Positions 1-9,352 of a stretch of DNA of 64,000 bases are shown here, piece after piece. The position numbers were made by a program, and so were the translations under genes. How positions within the stretch are numbered: position 1 is the first letter of the stretch; every line of letters starts with the position of its first letter. The DNA is from Methanobrevibacter arboriphilus JCM 13429 = DSM 1125 (lineage in GTDB: Archaea > Methanobacteriota > Methanobacteria > Methanobacteriales > Methanobacteriaceae): positions 1-64,000 of the forward strand of contig NZ_JXMW01000028.1 of NCBI RefSeq assembly GCF_002072215.1. The letters run 5' to 3'. The notes below the pieces were generated by a model that was given only the letters and a program-made list of their open reading frames with translations, did no database searches and was not told where the DNA came from.

Positions 1-1
1 A

Positions 2-385
2 TTAACAGTAGATATTCTCTTAAAACTCCTAAAACTACAAAGAATATTAAGTACTTCTTATAATAAGAAAACCAGAATATTGAAGGTGGTTGTTAAGAAT
101 TTGGGCTCTGGTGTTGGTGTTATAAGCTATATTATAAAACGTAATAAGCCTGTTTATAATGGTCGAAACATTAGAGTTTCTAGATATACTTATACTAATT
201 ATCATCCAAGGAGTGTGTTTAAGGCTTATAGTGTTAAAGCTCTGAAATCACATAAAATAACTAAGATTAAGGTGACTAAAAACACATCTTATAAAAAGAA
301 AGGTATTGCTGTTTATAGTGTTGCTAAAAATCTTAAAACAAATCAGAAAACTCAAACAATAGTTTACAGTAAGAAAAAAACTTAA
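2..385 (+). pseudogene. 3' remnant of a Lys/Tyr-rich, probably secreted surface protein
   Basis: The frame is open from base 2 to the stop at 385, so it may be the tail of a gene that begins before the window. The part after a TTG at 80 is 101 residues, very basic, and contains the related phrases FKAYSVKALKSHKITKIKV and IAVYSVAKNLKTNQ. That composition is typical of the C-terminal ends of the large adhesin-like proteins of Methanobrevibacter. Another frame is also open from base 1 and ends with a stop at 61-63, which suggests a frameshifted or decayed gene. The TTG has no convincing ribosome site. It could be a genuine short protein; I could not recognise a family. Confidence 0.3.
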
Positions 386-934
386 TATTCAAGTAACAAA
401 CAAAAAAATAAAGAAACTTATAATTAGTTTAAAATATTTTATTTACAGATGGAGACTTATTTTTTTCTCTCCTATTTTTACTTCATTTTTTTTTAAATTT
501 TTAGATTTAATAAAATATAATCCAGTATATCGATTTATGAAATAACACTGATTTTAATTAAAAATCTTATTAAAAAGTATTAATTAACAATTTAGCTAAT
601 AAAATTATTATTATTATTTTTATTATTATTATTATTATTATTATTTTAAAATATTGAATCTAAAGTTAACATAATAAACCTAATAGGGTATTATCATATA
701 ATATTATTATATAGTATTATTATATAATATTATTATTTAGTATTTTATTATTATCAAAATAAAATATAAAATTATATAAACCAATAAAATTAATTTAAAT
801 TATTAAACTATATTGATTATTAATTTAGATATATTCAATTAATTTAAACTTGTTTAATTTCAATTCAAACCTATTTAATTAATATAAATCTATTTCATTA
901 AGTTTAAAAATATAGATAAAAAAAGGTTATTAAT
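386..934. other. AT-rich spacer with TTA microsatellite
   Basis: No gene is visible. The spacer holds a TTA/ATT microsatellite at about 604-646 and a run of TATTAT/ATAATATTATT words at about 690-745. The promoter for cofD must lie in its right part, but no box stands out from the AT background. Confidence 0.6.
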
Positions 935-1831
935 TTGATCGCGATATTATCTGGTGGAACAGGAACTCCAAAATTAATTCAAGGAATTAAAAATATTCAT
1001 AGTCCTTCTGATTTGAATATAATTGTTAATACTGTTGAAAATGATTACTTTTCTGGTGTATATGTAGCAGCAGATATTGATACAGTTCTTTATACTTTAG
1101 CTGATATTATAAATGATGAAACTTGGTATGGGATTAAAGGAGATACATTTTTTACAAATGAATCTCTTGAAAAATTAGATTGTCCAGAACTTCTAAGAAT
1201 AGGGGATCAGGATAGAGCTACAAAGATCCAAAAGACAATTCTCATGGAAAAGTATGGGCTTAGTAAAGCTGTGGATATTCAAAGAAAAAAGATGGGAATA
1301 GAATCAAAAGTAATTCCAATGAGTGATGAACACTCTGAAATAATTGTAAAAACAGATATAGGTCACCTTAAGTTTCATGAATTCTTAATAAAGCATCAAA
1401 CCAAACCAAAAGTATTTGGAATAGAATACACTGATATAAACCCTAGTTCAAATATTATAGAGACAATAGAAAACTCAGAAATGGTTATTATTGGACCTTC
1501 AAATCCTATAACTTCAATTCTCCCAATAGTTAATCTTGAAGGAGTTGAAAAAGCACTGAAAAATAGCTATGTAGTTGCAGTTTCTCCTATAATAGGAGAT
1601 AATCCTGTTAGTGGACCTGCTGGGAAATTTATGGGGTCTATGGGTTATGAAGTTTCTTCTTTTGGTGTTGCATCAATTTATAAGAGCTTTTTAGACAAAT
1701 TTGTAATTGATGTTGTCGATACAAAGCTAAAGAATAATATAGAGAATATAATTGAAGAAGTTCTTGTAACTAATACTAATATGAAAACTATTTCTGATAA
1801 AGAAGAGTTAGCTAGAATATTGTTAGAATGA
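935..1831 (+). CDS. cofD: 2-phospho-L-lactate transferase (CofD)
   Basis: CofD transfers the phospholactyl (or related) moiety from its guanosine-diphosphate-activated form to FO, making F420-0, the deazaflavin electron carrier of methanogenesis. The protein has 298 residues, close to the usual length. The N terminus carries the family's glycine-rich GGTGTPKL (residues 7-14), then NTVENDYFSG (32-41) with the following acidic VAADIDTVLY segment, and GPSNPITSILPI near residue 190, all characteristic of the fold. The start is TTG at 935 with AAAGGT upstream; the ATTG context is clean and the family begins at this point. The next gene, for GTP cyclohydrolase III, starts the flavin/deazaflavin precursor route, so the pair makes sense together. 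Confidence 0.93.
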   Translation: MIAILSGGTGTPKLIQGIKNIHSPSDLNIIVNTVENDYFSGVYVAADIDTVLYTLADIINDETWYGIKGDTFFTNESLEKLDCPELLRIGDQDRATKIQKTILMEKYGLSKAVDIQRKKMGIESKVIPMSDEHSEIIVKTDIGHLKFHEFLIKHQTKPKVFGIEYTDINPSSNIIETIENSEMVIIGPSNPITSILPIVNLEGVEKALKNSYVVAVSPIIGDNPVSGPAGKFMGSMGYEVSSFGVASIYKSFLDKFVIDVVDTKLKNNIENIIEEVLVTNTNMKTISDKEELARILLE

Positions 1832-1947
1832 TTAAAATATATAAAAATATATTTAAGTACCAATAATAAAAAGGATAAATGTGATGAAAAGGTTCTATTG
1901 TAAAAATCTATATGTGATATTTACTTTAATATTAAGGTGAGATTAAT

Positions 1948-2709
1948 ATGATACAAATGACATTAATTCAGATTGATAATTACGGCCCATGGACAGTTAC
2001 TCCAAACCCTCGAAACGAATCAGATCTTCAAATTTTACAAGCAGAATTATTTGCAGATGTTCAAAGACAGATAGCTATGAAAAAAGGACTTGTATTTTAT
2101 ACTAGATTTGATAATATGCTGGCAGTAACAAATGGTCTTAATGAAGAAGACCATATGAGAATCCAAAGATCAATAAGAAACAGATACCCTATTACTATTA
2201 GTATGGGTGTTGGAACTGCAAAAACACCATATGAAGCTCAAAAAATAGCCACTGAAGTTCTTCAAAAAAATGGAGGGGCTCAATCTGAAGATAGAACTGA
2301 AATTTTAGCTATTGATTCACTTGTAAAACCAGAAGATAGCTTTGTTCAGATGGCACATATAGATATAAATGGAATTACAGAATCTTTAACCGATATTATA
2401 CCTGCATTTGATACTAATTTCCTTGTTAATAAAGCTCAACATTATCTTATGACAAAATTAATTGAAAAAGGTGCTCTTTTATTCTTTATAGGTGGGGATA
2501 ATTTCATGTCTCCGTGTAATGAATTAACTACCAAAGATTTAATGGAAATAATTGAAGAAATCGATGAAGAAATCGATATACCTTTAAAAGCTGGTGTTGG
2601 AAGAAGTGATAATGCTGAAGATGCTGCTTATATGGCAGATCTAGGTCTTGAAGAAATAAGAGAAAGAAATAATGAAGAATTGGTTTATGTTTTAGAAAAA
2701 ACAAACTAA
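1948..2709 (+). CDS. arfA: GTP cyclohydrolase III (ArfA)
   Basis: This archaeal enzyme hydrolyses GTP to the formylated diaminopyrimidine FAPy, the first step towards archaeal riboflavin and the FO part of F420. The protein is 253 residues and matches the family throughout: [16 protein letters not shown] at the start, [30 protein letters not shown], and a second similar half with [13 protein letters not shown] and [10 protein letters not shown]. The two halves resemble each other, as expected for the cyclase-like double-domain fold of this family. ATG at 1948 is preceded by AAGGTGA at 1934-1940. It lies 116 bp after cofD and both serve F420 biosynthesis, so co-expression is plausible. Confidence 0.93.
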   Translation: MIQMTLIQIDNYGPWTVTPNPRNESDLQILQAELFADVQRQIAMKKGLVFYTRFDNMLAVTNGLNEEDHMRIQRSIRNRYPITISMGVGTAKTPYEAQKIATEVLQKNGGAQSEDRTEILAIDSLVKPEDSFVQMAHIDINGITESLTDIIPAFDTNFLVNKAQHYLMTKLIEKGALLFFIGGDNFMSPCNELTTKDLMEIIEEIDEEIDIPLKAGVGRSDNAEDAAYMADLGLEEIRERNNEELVYVLEKTN

Positions 2710-3273
2710 TGATCATAAATAATAATCATAACTAATAATCATATTATAATAAAATATAAATTATAAAAATTATAGATTATAATAAAGTAAAGGTTGTAAT
2801 AAATTATATTTACAATAAATTTAGATTTTATTAAGTTATAGACTTTATTAGATTATATACTTTATTAAATTATATACTTTTATTAAATTATAAATTTTAT
2901 TAGATTGATATTTAATAATCATTTAAAATTAATATTTAATGATTATTTCAAATAATATCTAATATTGTTTCACAATTTTATTAATAAAAAAATCATTTTA
3001 TTAAATGGTTTTTATTTTGGAATATTATTTTTTAGATTCATTTAAAATTATATAAATTTATCACAGATTATATATTAGATTATAATATCATTAATATTAT
3101 TAACATTACTTATTAAGATTATTAATACTATTAATATCATCAATACCATTAAGATTATTATATTATTAGGTTATTATCATTAATATTATTAACATTATTA
3201 AGATTACTAAGACTACTACGATTATTAATAGTATTAGATTATTCAGATGTTGAAATTTAAATATGGAGATAAT
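2710..3273. other. AT-rich spacer with tandem repeats
   Basis: No gene is visible. The left part has a 17-bp tandem repeat (2831-2899). The right part (about 3076-3240) is a drifting ATT/TTA-type repeat with the words ATTAATATTATTAA and GATTACTAAGACTACTACGA. Confidence 0.6.
2831..2899. repeat. 17-bp tandem repeat, 4 copies
   Basis: Units run 2831-2847, 2848-2864, 2865-2882 (18 bp) and 2883-2899, with consensus TTARATTATATACTTTA. Single-base changes distinguish the copies. Confidence 0.75.
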
Positions 3274-4014
3274 ATGATTAAAGTACTTGCTCCAATGGCA
3301 GGAATATCCAATAGTAACTTTGCATTGAAACTTATTCCATATGGATTTGATGTTATTACTCTTGGAGGTTATAATACAGATAATAAAACAATAAATGCTG
3401 GGGAAAAAATTCTAAAAAGAGGAAGGGCTGAGTTTAATATATCTGAAGAAGATTTGGTTTCTCATATTGAAAGTGAAGTAAATATAATAAAAAATAAACA
3501 CCCTGAAATTGATGTTTCGGTTAATCTTCGTGCTATTTCGCCAGAACCAATTATAGAAATTAGTAAAATTAATAATTTAGATATTATAGAGATTAATGCA
3601 CATTGCAGACAGAAAGAATTTTTAGAAATTGGCTGTGGACAGGAAATGCTTACTAATCTTAACAAACTAAATGATTTTGTTAGTGAGGTTGTTAAAAAAT
3701 TAAAATCAAAACAAAAAGTTTCTGTTAAAGTTAGAGCAAATGTTCAAGGCGTTGATAGTGTAAATATAGCTAAAACAGTGGAAAAGGCTGGTGCAGACTA
3801 TCTTCATATTGATGCGATGAAACCAGGGTTTCCTACTGCAGATTTTGATATAATAAAGAAAATAGCTAATGAAACAAATATTTTTATCATTGGAAATAAT
3901 TCTATTACTGATATTGAAAGTGGACAAAAGATGATTAATTCTGGTGCATCTGGAATATCAATTGGGAGAGCTGCAATTAATGGAAAATTAAATTTTGATA
4001 TTTCTAAAATATGA
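3274..4014 (+). CDS. nifR3/Dus-like TIM-barrel protein of methanogens
   Basis: A 246-residue FMN-type TIM barrel related to the dihydrouridine synthase/dihydroorotate dehydrogenase superfamily. The opening MIKVLAPMAGISNSNF corresponds to the N-terminal beta strand and loop of that fold, and phosphate-binding glycines appear in IFIIGNNSI and SGASGISIGRAA. An INAHCRQKEFLEIGCGQEML stretch holds the cysteines in the place where Dus proteins have their active-site loop. I chose ATG 3274 with GGAG at 3265-3268 over the ATG at 3247, which has no ribosome site and adds only nine unrelated residues. From memory of the family, some methanogenesis-marker-9 proteins have an N-terminal nifR3-type barrel; here the barrel and the marker 9 domain are separate genes with atwA between them. 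True substrate unknown; a tRNA-dihydrouridine role is not established. Confidence 0.75.
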   Translation: MIKVLAPMAGISNSNFALKLIPYGFDVITLGGYNTDNKTINAGEKILKRGRAEFNISEEDLVSHIESEVNIIKNKHPEIDVSVNLRAISPEPIIEISKINNLDIIEINAHCRQKEFLEIGCGQEMLTNLNKLNDFVSEVVKKLKSKQKVSVKVRANVQGVDSVNIAKTVEKAGADYLHIDAMKPGFPTADFDIIKKIANETNIFIIGNNSITDIESGQKMINSGASGISIGRAAINGKLNFDISKI

Positions 4015-4563
4015 AATTATTAGATTAGATGTCAATATTAATTAGATATCAATTATAATATATATCATATGTATTAACTCATAATGTGTTAATTATATTG
4101 AGAGAATTAATTATAGTAATAGTATTAATTATAGTATATATTAATTATAATAATAAAATATTTATTATTATAATATATTAGATTTTAATAAAACATTTTA
4201 TATTATAATATATTAGATTTTAATAAAACATTTTATATTATAATGTATTAGATTTTAATAAAACATTTAAATATAATGATAAAAAGTAAAGTATTATGGT
4301 ATTATATTAAATTATTATGATAGAAATAACAGGGTATTATGATTATCTATTGAATTATTACAATTAAATAGTAAAGTATTATAAAAATTATACAAACATT
4401 AATTTTAAATGTTATAAGCGTGAATATTATAATACTGAGAGTGTATTTTAATAATCAAATAAATATAACGATAATTATATTATTAAATCGTTTAATATTT
4501 TATTTTGAATACTTAATCAAGATATTATTGATATACAATCAATTAATTTTTAAAGGTGGAGAT
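4015..4563. other. AT-rich spacer upstream of atwA
   Basis: Contains the 35-bp tandem repeat described separately. An in-frame extension of atwA upstream to 4420 is AT-rich filler rather than coding, because the ribosome site sits at 4554-4560. Confidence 0.55.
4167..4268. repeat. 35-bp tandem repeat, nearly 3 copies
   Basis: The word GATTTTAATAAAACATTT recurs at 4181, 4216 and 4251, giving an exact 35-bp period. The copies are almost identical; one A-to-G change marks the third. It lies about 300 bp upstream of atwA. Confidence 0.8.
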
Positions 4564-6153
4564 ATGTCTTTTATAGAACTTAAAAACATTACAAAAACAT
4601 TCAATGGAGTTGCTGTTTTAAAAAATTTGAATGTTGAAATCGAAGAAGGAAATGTTCTTGGAATTCTTGGTAGAAGTGGCTGTGGAAAATCTGTTCTAAT
4701 AAATATGTTAAGGGGAACTAAAGAGTATAAGCCAGATAGTGGACAGATGATTTTCAACATAGCTATATGTAATAAATGTTCTCATGTAGAGCCTCCATCA
4801 AAAGTAGGGGAAACTTGTAAATGTGGGGGTGAATTAAAAGCTAAAACTGTTGATTTTTGGCATTCTGATAGAAAAGACTTTGCAGAAATCAGAAAAAGAA
4901 TAGCAATAATGCTTCAAAGGAATTTTGCTCTTTATGAAAGAGAAACTGTAATAGAAAATGTTTTAAGAGCAATGGAAGAGGGTGAATATGAAGATAATCT
5001 TTATAAAGCTTTAGATCTTCTTGATATGGTTCAGATGAGTCATAGAATTACTCATGTTGCCCGTGATTTAAGTGGTGGGGAAAAACAGAGAGTCGTTCTT
5101 GCAAGACAAATGGCTAAAGAACCTATGCTATTTTTAGCTGATGAGCCAACTGGAACTTTAGATCCACAAACTGCAGAATATCTCCATCAAACATTAATTA
5201 ATGGTGTTAAAAATAAGGGAATAACCATGGTAATCACTTCTCATTGGCCAGAAGTAATGAATAAACTTGCAGATCAAGTTATATGGTTAGATAATGGGGA
5301 AATTATTGAAAAAGGACCTTCAACTGAGGTTGTAAAGCATTTCTTAGAAACTGTACCTTTACCTAAAAAAGTTGATGAAGTTGAATATGGTGGGCCAGTA
5401 ATTGATGTAAAAGATGCTAAAAAACATTATTATTCTATTGAAAGAGGAGTTATTAAAGCTGTTGATGGTGTTGACCTAAACATCAATAAAAATGAAATAT
5501 TTGGAATTGTTGGTCTTAGTGGGTCTGGAAAAACTACATTATCAAGAATGCTGATTGGTTTAACTGAACCTAGTAGTGGGGAAATAAAAGTTAAATTAGG
5601 GGATGAATGGATTGATATGACTAAGCCAGGTCCTTTAGGTAGGGGTAGAGTTATACCTTATATTGGATTACTTCATCAAGAATATTCATTGTATCCTTAT
5701 AGGTCTGTTCTTGAAAATTTAACTGATTCTATAAGCTTAGAACTTCCTGCAGAGTTTGCTAAGATGAAAGCTATTCACACATTAAATGCAGTAGGCTTTG
5801 ATAATGAGTATTCTAACACTATATTAAATAAAGAACCTAATGAACTAAGTGGTGGAGAACGTCATAGGGTAGCAATTGCCCAAGTATTAATTAAAGAGCC
5901 TAATATAATAATATTGGATGAACCAACTGGAACAATGGATCCTATTACAAGAGTACAAGTTACAGATTCTATATTGAAAGCTAGAGAAGAATTAGAACAA
6001 AGTTTTATTATTATTTCTCATGATATGGATTTTGTAATCGATGTGTGTGATAGAACTGCTTTAATGAGAGGAGGAAAAATCCTTAAAATAGGAGATCCTA
6101 AAGATATAGTAAAAGAATTGACTCCTGAGGAAGAAGAAAAAATGCTAAATTAA
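4564..6153 (+). CDS. atwA: Methyl-coenzyme M reductase activation component A2 (AtwA)
   Basis: AtwA is the ATP-carrying component needed to reductively activate methyl-coenzyme M reductase (MCR). The 529-residue protein is a tandem ABC ATPase without membrane segments. The first nucleotide domain has Walker A GRSGCGKS (36-43), a four-cysteine insertion (C69, C72, C85, C87) that looks like a small zinc or iron site, LSGGEKQRV and FLADEPTG. The second has [17 protein letters not shown] and ILDEPTG. ATG 4564 follows AAAGGTGGAGAT closely. It lies between the TIM-barrel gene and the marker 9 gene, all on the same strand but with long spacers, so a shared transcript is uncertain. Confidence 0.93.
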   Translation: MSFIELKNITKTFNGVAVLKNLNVEIEEGNVLGILGRSGCGKSVLINMLRGTKEYKPDSGQMIFNIAICNKCSHVEPPSKVGETCKCGGELKAKTVDFWHSDRKDFAEIRKRIAIMLQRNFALYERETVIENVLRAMEEGEYEDNLYKALDLLDMVQMSHRITHVARDLSGGEKQRVVLARQMAKEPMLFLADEPTGTLDPQTAEYLHQTLINGVKNKGITMVITSHWPEVMNKLADQVIWLDNGEIIEKGPSTEVVKHFLETVPLPKKVDEVEYGGPVIDVKDAKKHYYSIERGVIKAVDGVDLNINKNEIFGIVGLSGSGKTTLSRMLIGLTEPSSGEIKVKLGDEWIDMTKPGPLGRGRVIPYIGLLHQEYSLYPYRSVLENLTDSISLELPAEFAKMKAIHTLNAVGFDNEYSNTILNKEPNELSGGERHRVAIAQVLIKEPNIIILDEPTGTMDPITRVQVTDSILKAREELEQSFIIISHDMDFVIDVCDRTALMRGGKILKIGDPKDIVKELTPEEEEKMLN

Positions 6154-6496
6154 TTATAAATTCTTTTAGCTAAATTATATTTATAATTTAATAATTATAA
6201 AAAATTATTAATATTTATAAAATTATTACTATTTATCTAATTAATATTAACAATAATATCATTTTTATTATATATTAATTTTATTAGTATATTCTTTATT
6301 ACTATATCTTTTATTAATAAATTTTTTATTAATTAAGTTAAATAATAAGTTATATATATTTTAATTAGATATAGTAAGTCATTGTTGACTTATATTTTAA
6401 AATTAGTTGAGAAAAATGACTAATATTATAGTAAATAATAAATATTATTATTAAATAATTACAATTAAATATATAAATCTTATCGGAGGATTATTA
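6154..6496. other. AT-rich spacer with a small inverted repeat
   Basis: No gene seen. A 7-bp inverted repeat TAAGTCA-TTGT-TGACTTA lies at 6375-6392, about 105 bp before the marker 9 start. It could be an operator or chance. Confidence 0.4.
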
Positions 6497-6979
6497 ATGG
6501 TATGGGATGATGCACCATCACATGTATGTAGGGGTGGAGACAGTAGGGCATTAGCTTTTTGTTGTCCACCAGTAAAACCTTGTCCAATATTACATGCTCT
6601 TGATGATGTAAATTTAACTCCTCAAGAATACATGGATATTAAGGAGGACTTTGCAAAAAAAACTAGACTTGGTGAAGGAGCAGGAACTTGTTTTGGATCT
6701 TTAGTCTGGTGTTGTAAAACATCAAAACCTTGCCCACTAAGGGATATGGTTTTAAGAAATATTGATATGGATGTAGATGAGTATTTAACTCTAAAAAAAC
6801 AATTATCAGAAGCTTTAGTAGGGAGTGATATTAGTAATAGTGATGATAATGTTAATGCTCTAGCTGATGCTTTTTCAATTAGTGATGAAGAGGCATTTAA
6901 GGTTCTTCATGATTGTGATAATGATTTAAGGACTGCTATGAAATTACTTAGGATGAAGGCTTTAGAGAATTCAGAATAA
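6497..6979 (+). CDS. Methanogenesis marker 9 domain protein with C-terminal UBA-like segment
   Basis: A 160-residue protein with eight cysteines in its first 80 residues (C11, C22, C23, C29, C65, C72, C73, C79), arranged as two copies of an aromatic-CC-xxx-KPCP motif: [10 protein letters not shown] and [10 protein letters not shown]. This double motif is the hallmark of the methanogenesis marker 9 domain, known only from methanogens and of unknown function; a metal site is likely. Residues about 118-153 ([20 protein letters not shown] and on) resemble the UBA-like helix bundle at the end of archaeal NAC proteins. ATG 6497 follows CGGAGGA. It lies downstream of atwA and the nifR3-like barrel, suggesting a link to MCR maturation; that is inference. 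Confidence 0.85.
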   Translation: MVWDDAPSHVCRGGDSRALAFCCPPVKPCPILHALDDVNLTPQEYMDIKEDFAKKTRLGEGAGTCFGSLVWCCKTSKPCPLRDMVLRNIDMDVDEYLTLKKQLSEALVGSDISNSDDNVNALADAFSISDEEAFKVLHDCDNDLRTAMKLLRMKALENSE

Positions 6980-7326
6980 ATATTTTTTATAATATCTTGA
7001 TATAATAAATCTTATTAATAATATAAGATTTATAATTAAATATAGTTTATAATTAAATATATTTTATAATTAAATAAAATTCATAGTTAAATAAATTCAT
7101 AAATAAAATTTATAATTAAAATTTATTATTATAATTTATAGTTAATATTCTAGCTAATTATATTTATAATTAATATTCTAGCTAATTATAATTTATAATT
7201 AATTAATAGAATATAATCGAATGATTTATGATTATATTTTAAATATACTTTGTATTTCTATCTTTATTTAAATTTTATTATATTTTACATTTTTATTAAT
7301 TAATTTATATTTATAGAGGGCTTTTT
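6980..7326. other. AT-rich spacer with short direct repeats
   Basis: No gene seen. The sequence is made of TATAATTAAATA-like words on the left and a 28-bp duplication on the right (7143-7198). Confidence 0.5.
7143..7198. repeat. 28-bp direct repeat, 2 copies
   Basis: TAATATTCTAGCTAATTATA begins at 7143 and again at 7171, with the intervening ATTTATAAT also repeated. Confidence 0.6.
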
Positions 7327-7971
7327 ATGGGATGGACTTCACTTTTTTTAGATGTTAATGGAAAAAAGGTATTTATATTAGGTACTGGTGAGGTTGCACA
7401 TCGAAGAGCAGATAGATTTCTTGAAAATGGCTCAAAAGTTATCTTGTCTGGTAATAAAATATCAAAAGATTTATCTGATAAAGGAGCAATTTTAGAAGAA
7501 GATGGATCTAAAGAGACCTATAAAAAATTAGTTGACTGGGCAGATATTGTAGTGGTAGCTAGTGGAGATAAAGCTAACAATGATTATGTTTCACATATTA
7601 GTAAAGATAAATTGTTAAATAGGGCAGATTTCCCTGAAAAAGGAGACCTTGTTGTTCCAACCAGTTTTTGTATCGATGATATTCAGATATCGATATTTAC
7701 TAATGGAAAAAGCCCTTTAATGGCTCGTGAGCTTAGAAAAAAGATTCAAAACATAGTTTCTGATGAAGATATACTTCAAATCAAGCTTCAAGATTTCTCA
7801 AGAAAAATTTTAAAGGAAAAATTTGATAATCAAAAAGTTAGAAAAGAATACCTCTATAAAATTCTTAATAATTCTAATATTTCCAAACTTTTAAAAGAAG
7901 GAAAGTTAAAAGAAGCTGAAAATTATGTTGAAAAAATTATAAACAATAATGATAACAATAATGATAGATAA
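7327..7971 (+). CDS. Precorrin-2 dehydrogenase / sirohydrochlorin synthase (CysG N-domain, Met8-like)
   Basis: This NAD-dependent enzyme oxidises precorrin-2 to sirohydrochlorin, the branch point to siroheme, cobamides and the nickel cofactor F430 of MCR. The 214-residue protein has the family's Rossmann start FILGTGEVAHRRADRFLENG, VDWADIVVVASGD, then NRADFPEKGDLVVPTSF and ISIFTNGKSPLMARELRKKI, which are strong matches to Met8/CysG N-terminal domains. There is no uroporphyrinogen methyltransferase domain. The tail ends in NNNDNNNDR, a short asparagine tract like others in this window. ATG 7327 follows GAGGGCT. The next gene, hemA, starts only 54 bp later, so the two are probably co-transcribed. 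Confidence 0.9.
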   Translation: MGWTSLFLDVNGKKVFILGTGEVAHRRADRFLENGSKVILSGNKISKDLSDKGAILEEDGSKETYKKLVDWADIVVVASGDKANNDYVSHISKDKLLNRADFPEKGDLVVPTSFCIDDIQISIFTNGKSPLMARELRKKIQNIVSDEDILQIKLQDFSRKILKEKFDNQKVRKEYLYKILNNSNISKLLKEGKLKEAENYVEKIINNNDNNNDR

Positions 7972-8025
7972 TATGATAAATAGCAATGATAAATAGTAAT
8001 GATAGATAGTAATGGGGGATAGTTG

Positions 8026-9231
8026 TTGATAATCAATCTGAGAGTAGATCATAAACTTGCAAGCATTGAAACAATGGAAAAAACAGCGAAAGATTTGGAA
8101 GTGATATTTCATAATCTTAAAGAAGAATTGGATGTTCAAGAATATATTGAAATAAGTACTTGTAATAGAGTTGAGTATTATATAAATACTGATATTGTTA
8201 GCTATGAAAATGATTGTTTAAAAACAGATAATGAAAATATAATTATTCATTATGATGATATAGCTATAATTCATCTTTTCAGAATGGCTTCTGGGTTGGA
8301 ATCAATGATAATTGGTGAAGATCAGATATTAGGTCAAATTAAAAGTGCTAAAAAAAGAAGTATTGGTGAAAATCATTGTGGTAAGGTACTTGATGCTCTT
8401 TTTACAAAAGCTATTCATGTTGGGCAAGTTGTAAGACAAAGGACTAATATAAATAGGGGCTCTGTTTCTATTGGATCTGCAGCTGTGGATTTGGCAGAGG
8501 AAAATATTGGGAATTTGGAAGGTAAACATGTTTTAGTGATTGGTGCTGGAAAAATGGGGAAATTAGTGGCTAAAGCTCTCGCTGAAAAGAATTTAAAAGC
8601 TATTTTTGTTGCAAATAGGACTTATTATAGGGCTGTTAGATTAGCTGAAGAACTCAATGGAAAAGCTATTCTTCTCGATGAACTAAGTCAATGTTTACCA
8701 ACAGCAGATGTTATAATAAGTGCTACTGGAGCACCACATACTATTTTAAACAAAGAAAGAATTGAGAATTTTATAGATACTAAAAAATCTTCATCAATAA
8801 TTATGATTGATATAGCTAACCCCAGAGATATTGATGAAGATGTTGAAAATATTGGTGTTAAACTTTTCAATATTGATGATCTAAGAGGAATTGCTTATAA
8901 AAATAAAGAATTAAGAGAAAATGAAGTTAAAGAAGCAGAAAAAATAATAGACTCTGAATTCACATTACTTAAAAATTCTTTTAAATTAATGGAAGTGGAA
9001 GATATTTTAGCTGATATTCGTTTATCAATGGAGAATATCCGAACAAAAGAAGCTTTAAAAGCTTCTTCTAAGCTTTCAGATATTGAAGGTAGTGCTAAAA
9101 TAATTGACAATATGTCTAGATCTATTGTTAATAAAATATTTCATGATATGTCTTCAAATATTAAAAAAGTTGCAGAAGAAGAGAATCATGATGTTATAGA
9201 AACATTAAAATGTATATTTAAAGAAAATTAG
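8026..9231 (+). CDS. hemA: Glutamyl-tRNA reductase (HemA)
   Basis: HemA reduces glutamyl-tRNA to glutamate-1-semialdehyde, the first committed step of tetrapyrrole synthesis (heme, cobamides, F430). The 401-residue protein has the active-site cysteine in ISTCNRVEYY (about residue 46), GLESMIIGEDQILGQIK, the NRGSVSIGSAAV loop, a Rossmann NADPH domain (VIGAGKMGKLVAKAL) and the C-terminal dimerisation helices. The start is TTG at 8026 (MIINLRVDHK, as in relatives) with GGGGGAT at 8014-8020; an adjacent TTG at 8023 would add one residue. It follows the precorrin-2 dehydrogenase gene by 54 bp. Confidence 0.93.
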   Translation: MIINLRVDHKLASIETMEKTAKDLEVIFHNLKEELDVQEYIEISTCNRVEYYINTDIVSYENDCLKTDNENIIIHYDDIAIIHLFRMASGLESMIIGEDQILGQIKSAKKRSIGENHCGKVLDALFTKAIHVGQVVRQRTNINRGSVSIGSAAVDLAEENIGNLEGKHVLVIGAGKMGKLVAKALAEKNLKAIFVANRTYYRAVRLAEELNGKAILLDELSQCLPTADVIISATGAPHTILNKERIENFIDTKKSSSIIMIDIANPRDIDEDVENIGVKLFNIDDLRGIAYKNKELRENEVKEAEKIIDSEFTLLKNSFKLMEVEDILADIRLSMENIRTKEALKASSKLSDIEGSAKIIDNMSRSIVNKIFHDMSSNIKKVAEEENHDVIETLKCIFKEN

Positions 9232-9250
9232 TTAGAAACATAATCAAAAA

Positions 9251-9322
9251 AATACTCAGAAAAATATTCAGAAAAATACTTAGGAAAATACTTAGGAAAA
9301 TATTTAGGAAAACACTCAGAAA
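9251..9322. repeat. 12-bp tandem repeat, 6 copies
   Basis: Six units in exact 12-bp register: AATACTCAGAAA, AATATTCAGAAA, AATACTTAGGAA twice, AATATTTAGGAA, AACACTCAGAAA. It fills the convergent gap between hemA and the DUF4013-like gene. Confidence 0.9.
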
Positions 9323-9352
9323 ACCCTCAAAAACATAATTATCCTATTAAGA

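Noticed and set aside
2831-2899. CRISPR array
   Set aside because: The tandem arrays here have contiguous units of 10 to 35 bp with no unique spacers and no cas genes.
4420-4563. Upstream extension of atwA
   Set aside because: AT-rich filler without a ribosome site; AAAGGTGGA lies directly before ATG 4564.
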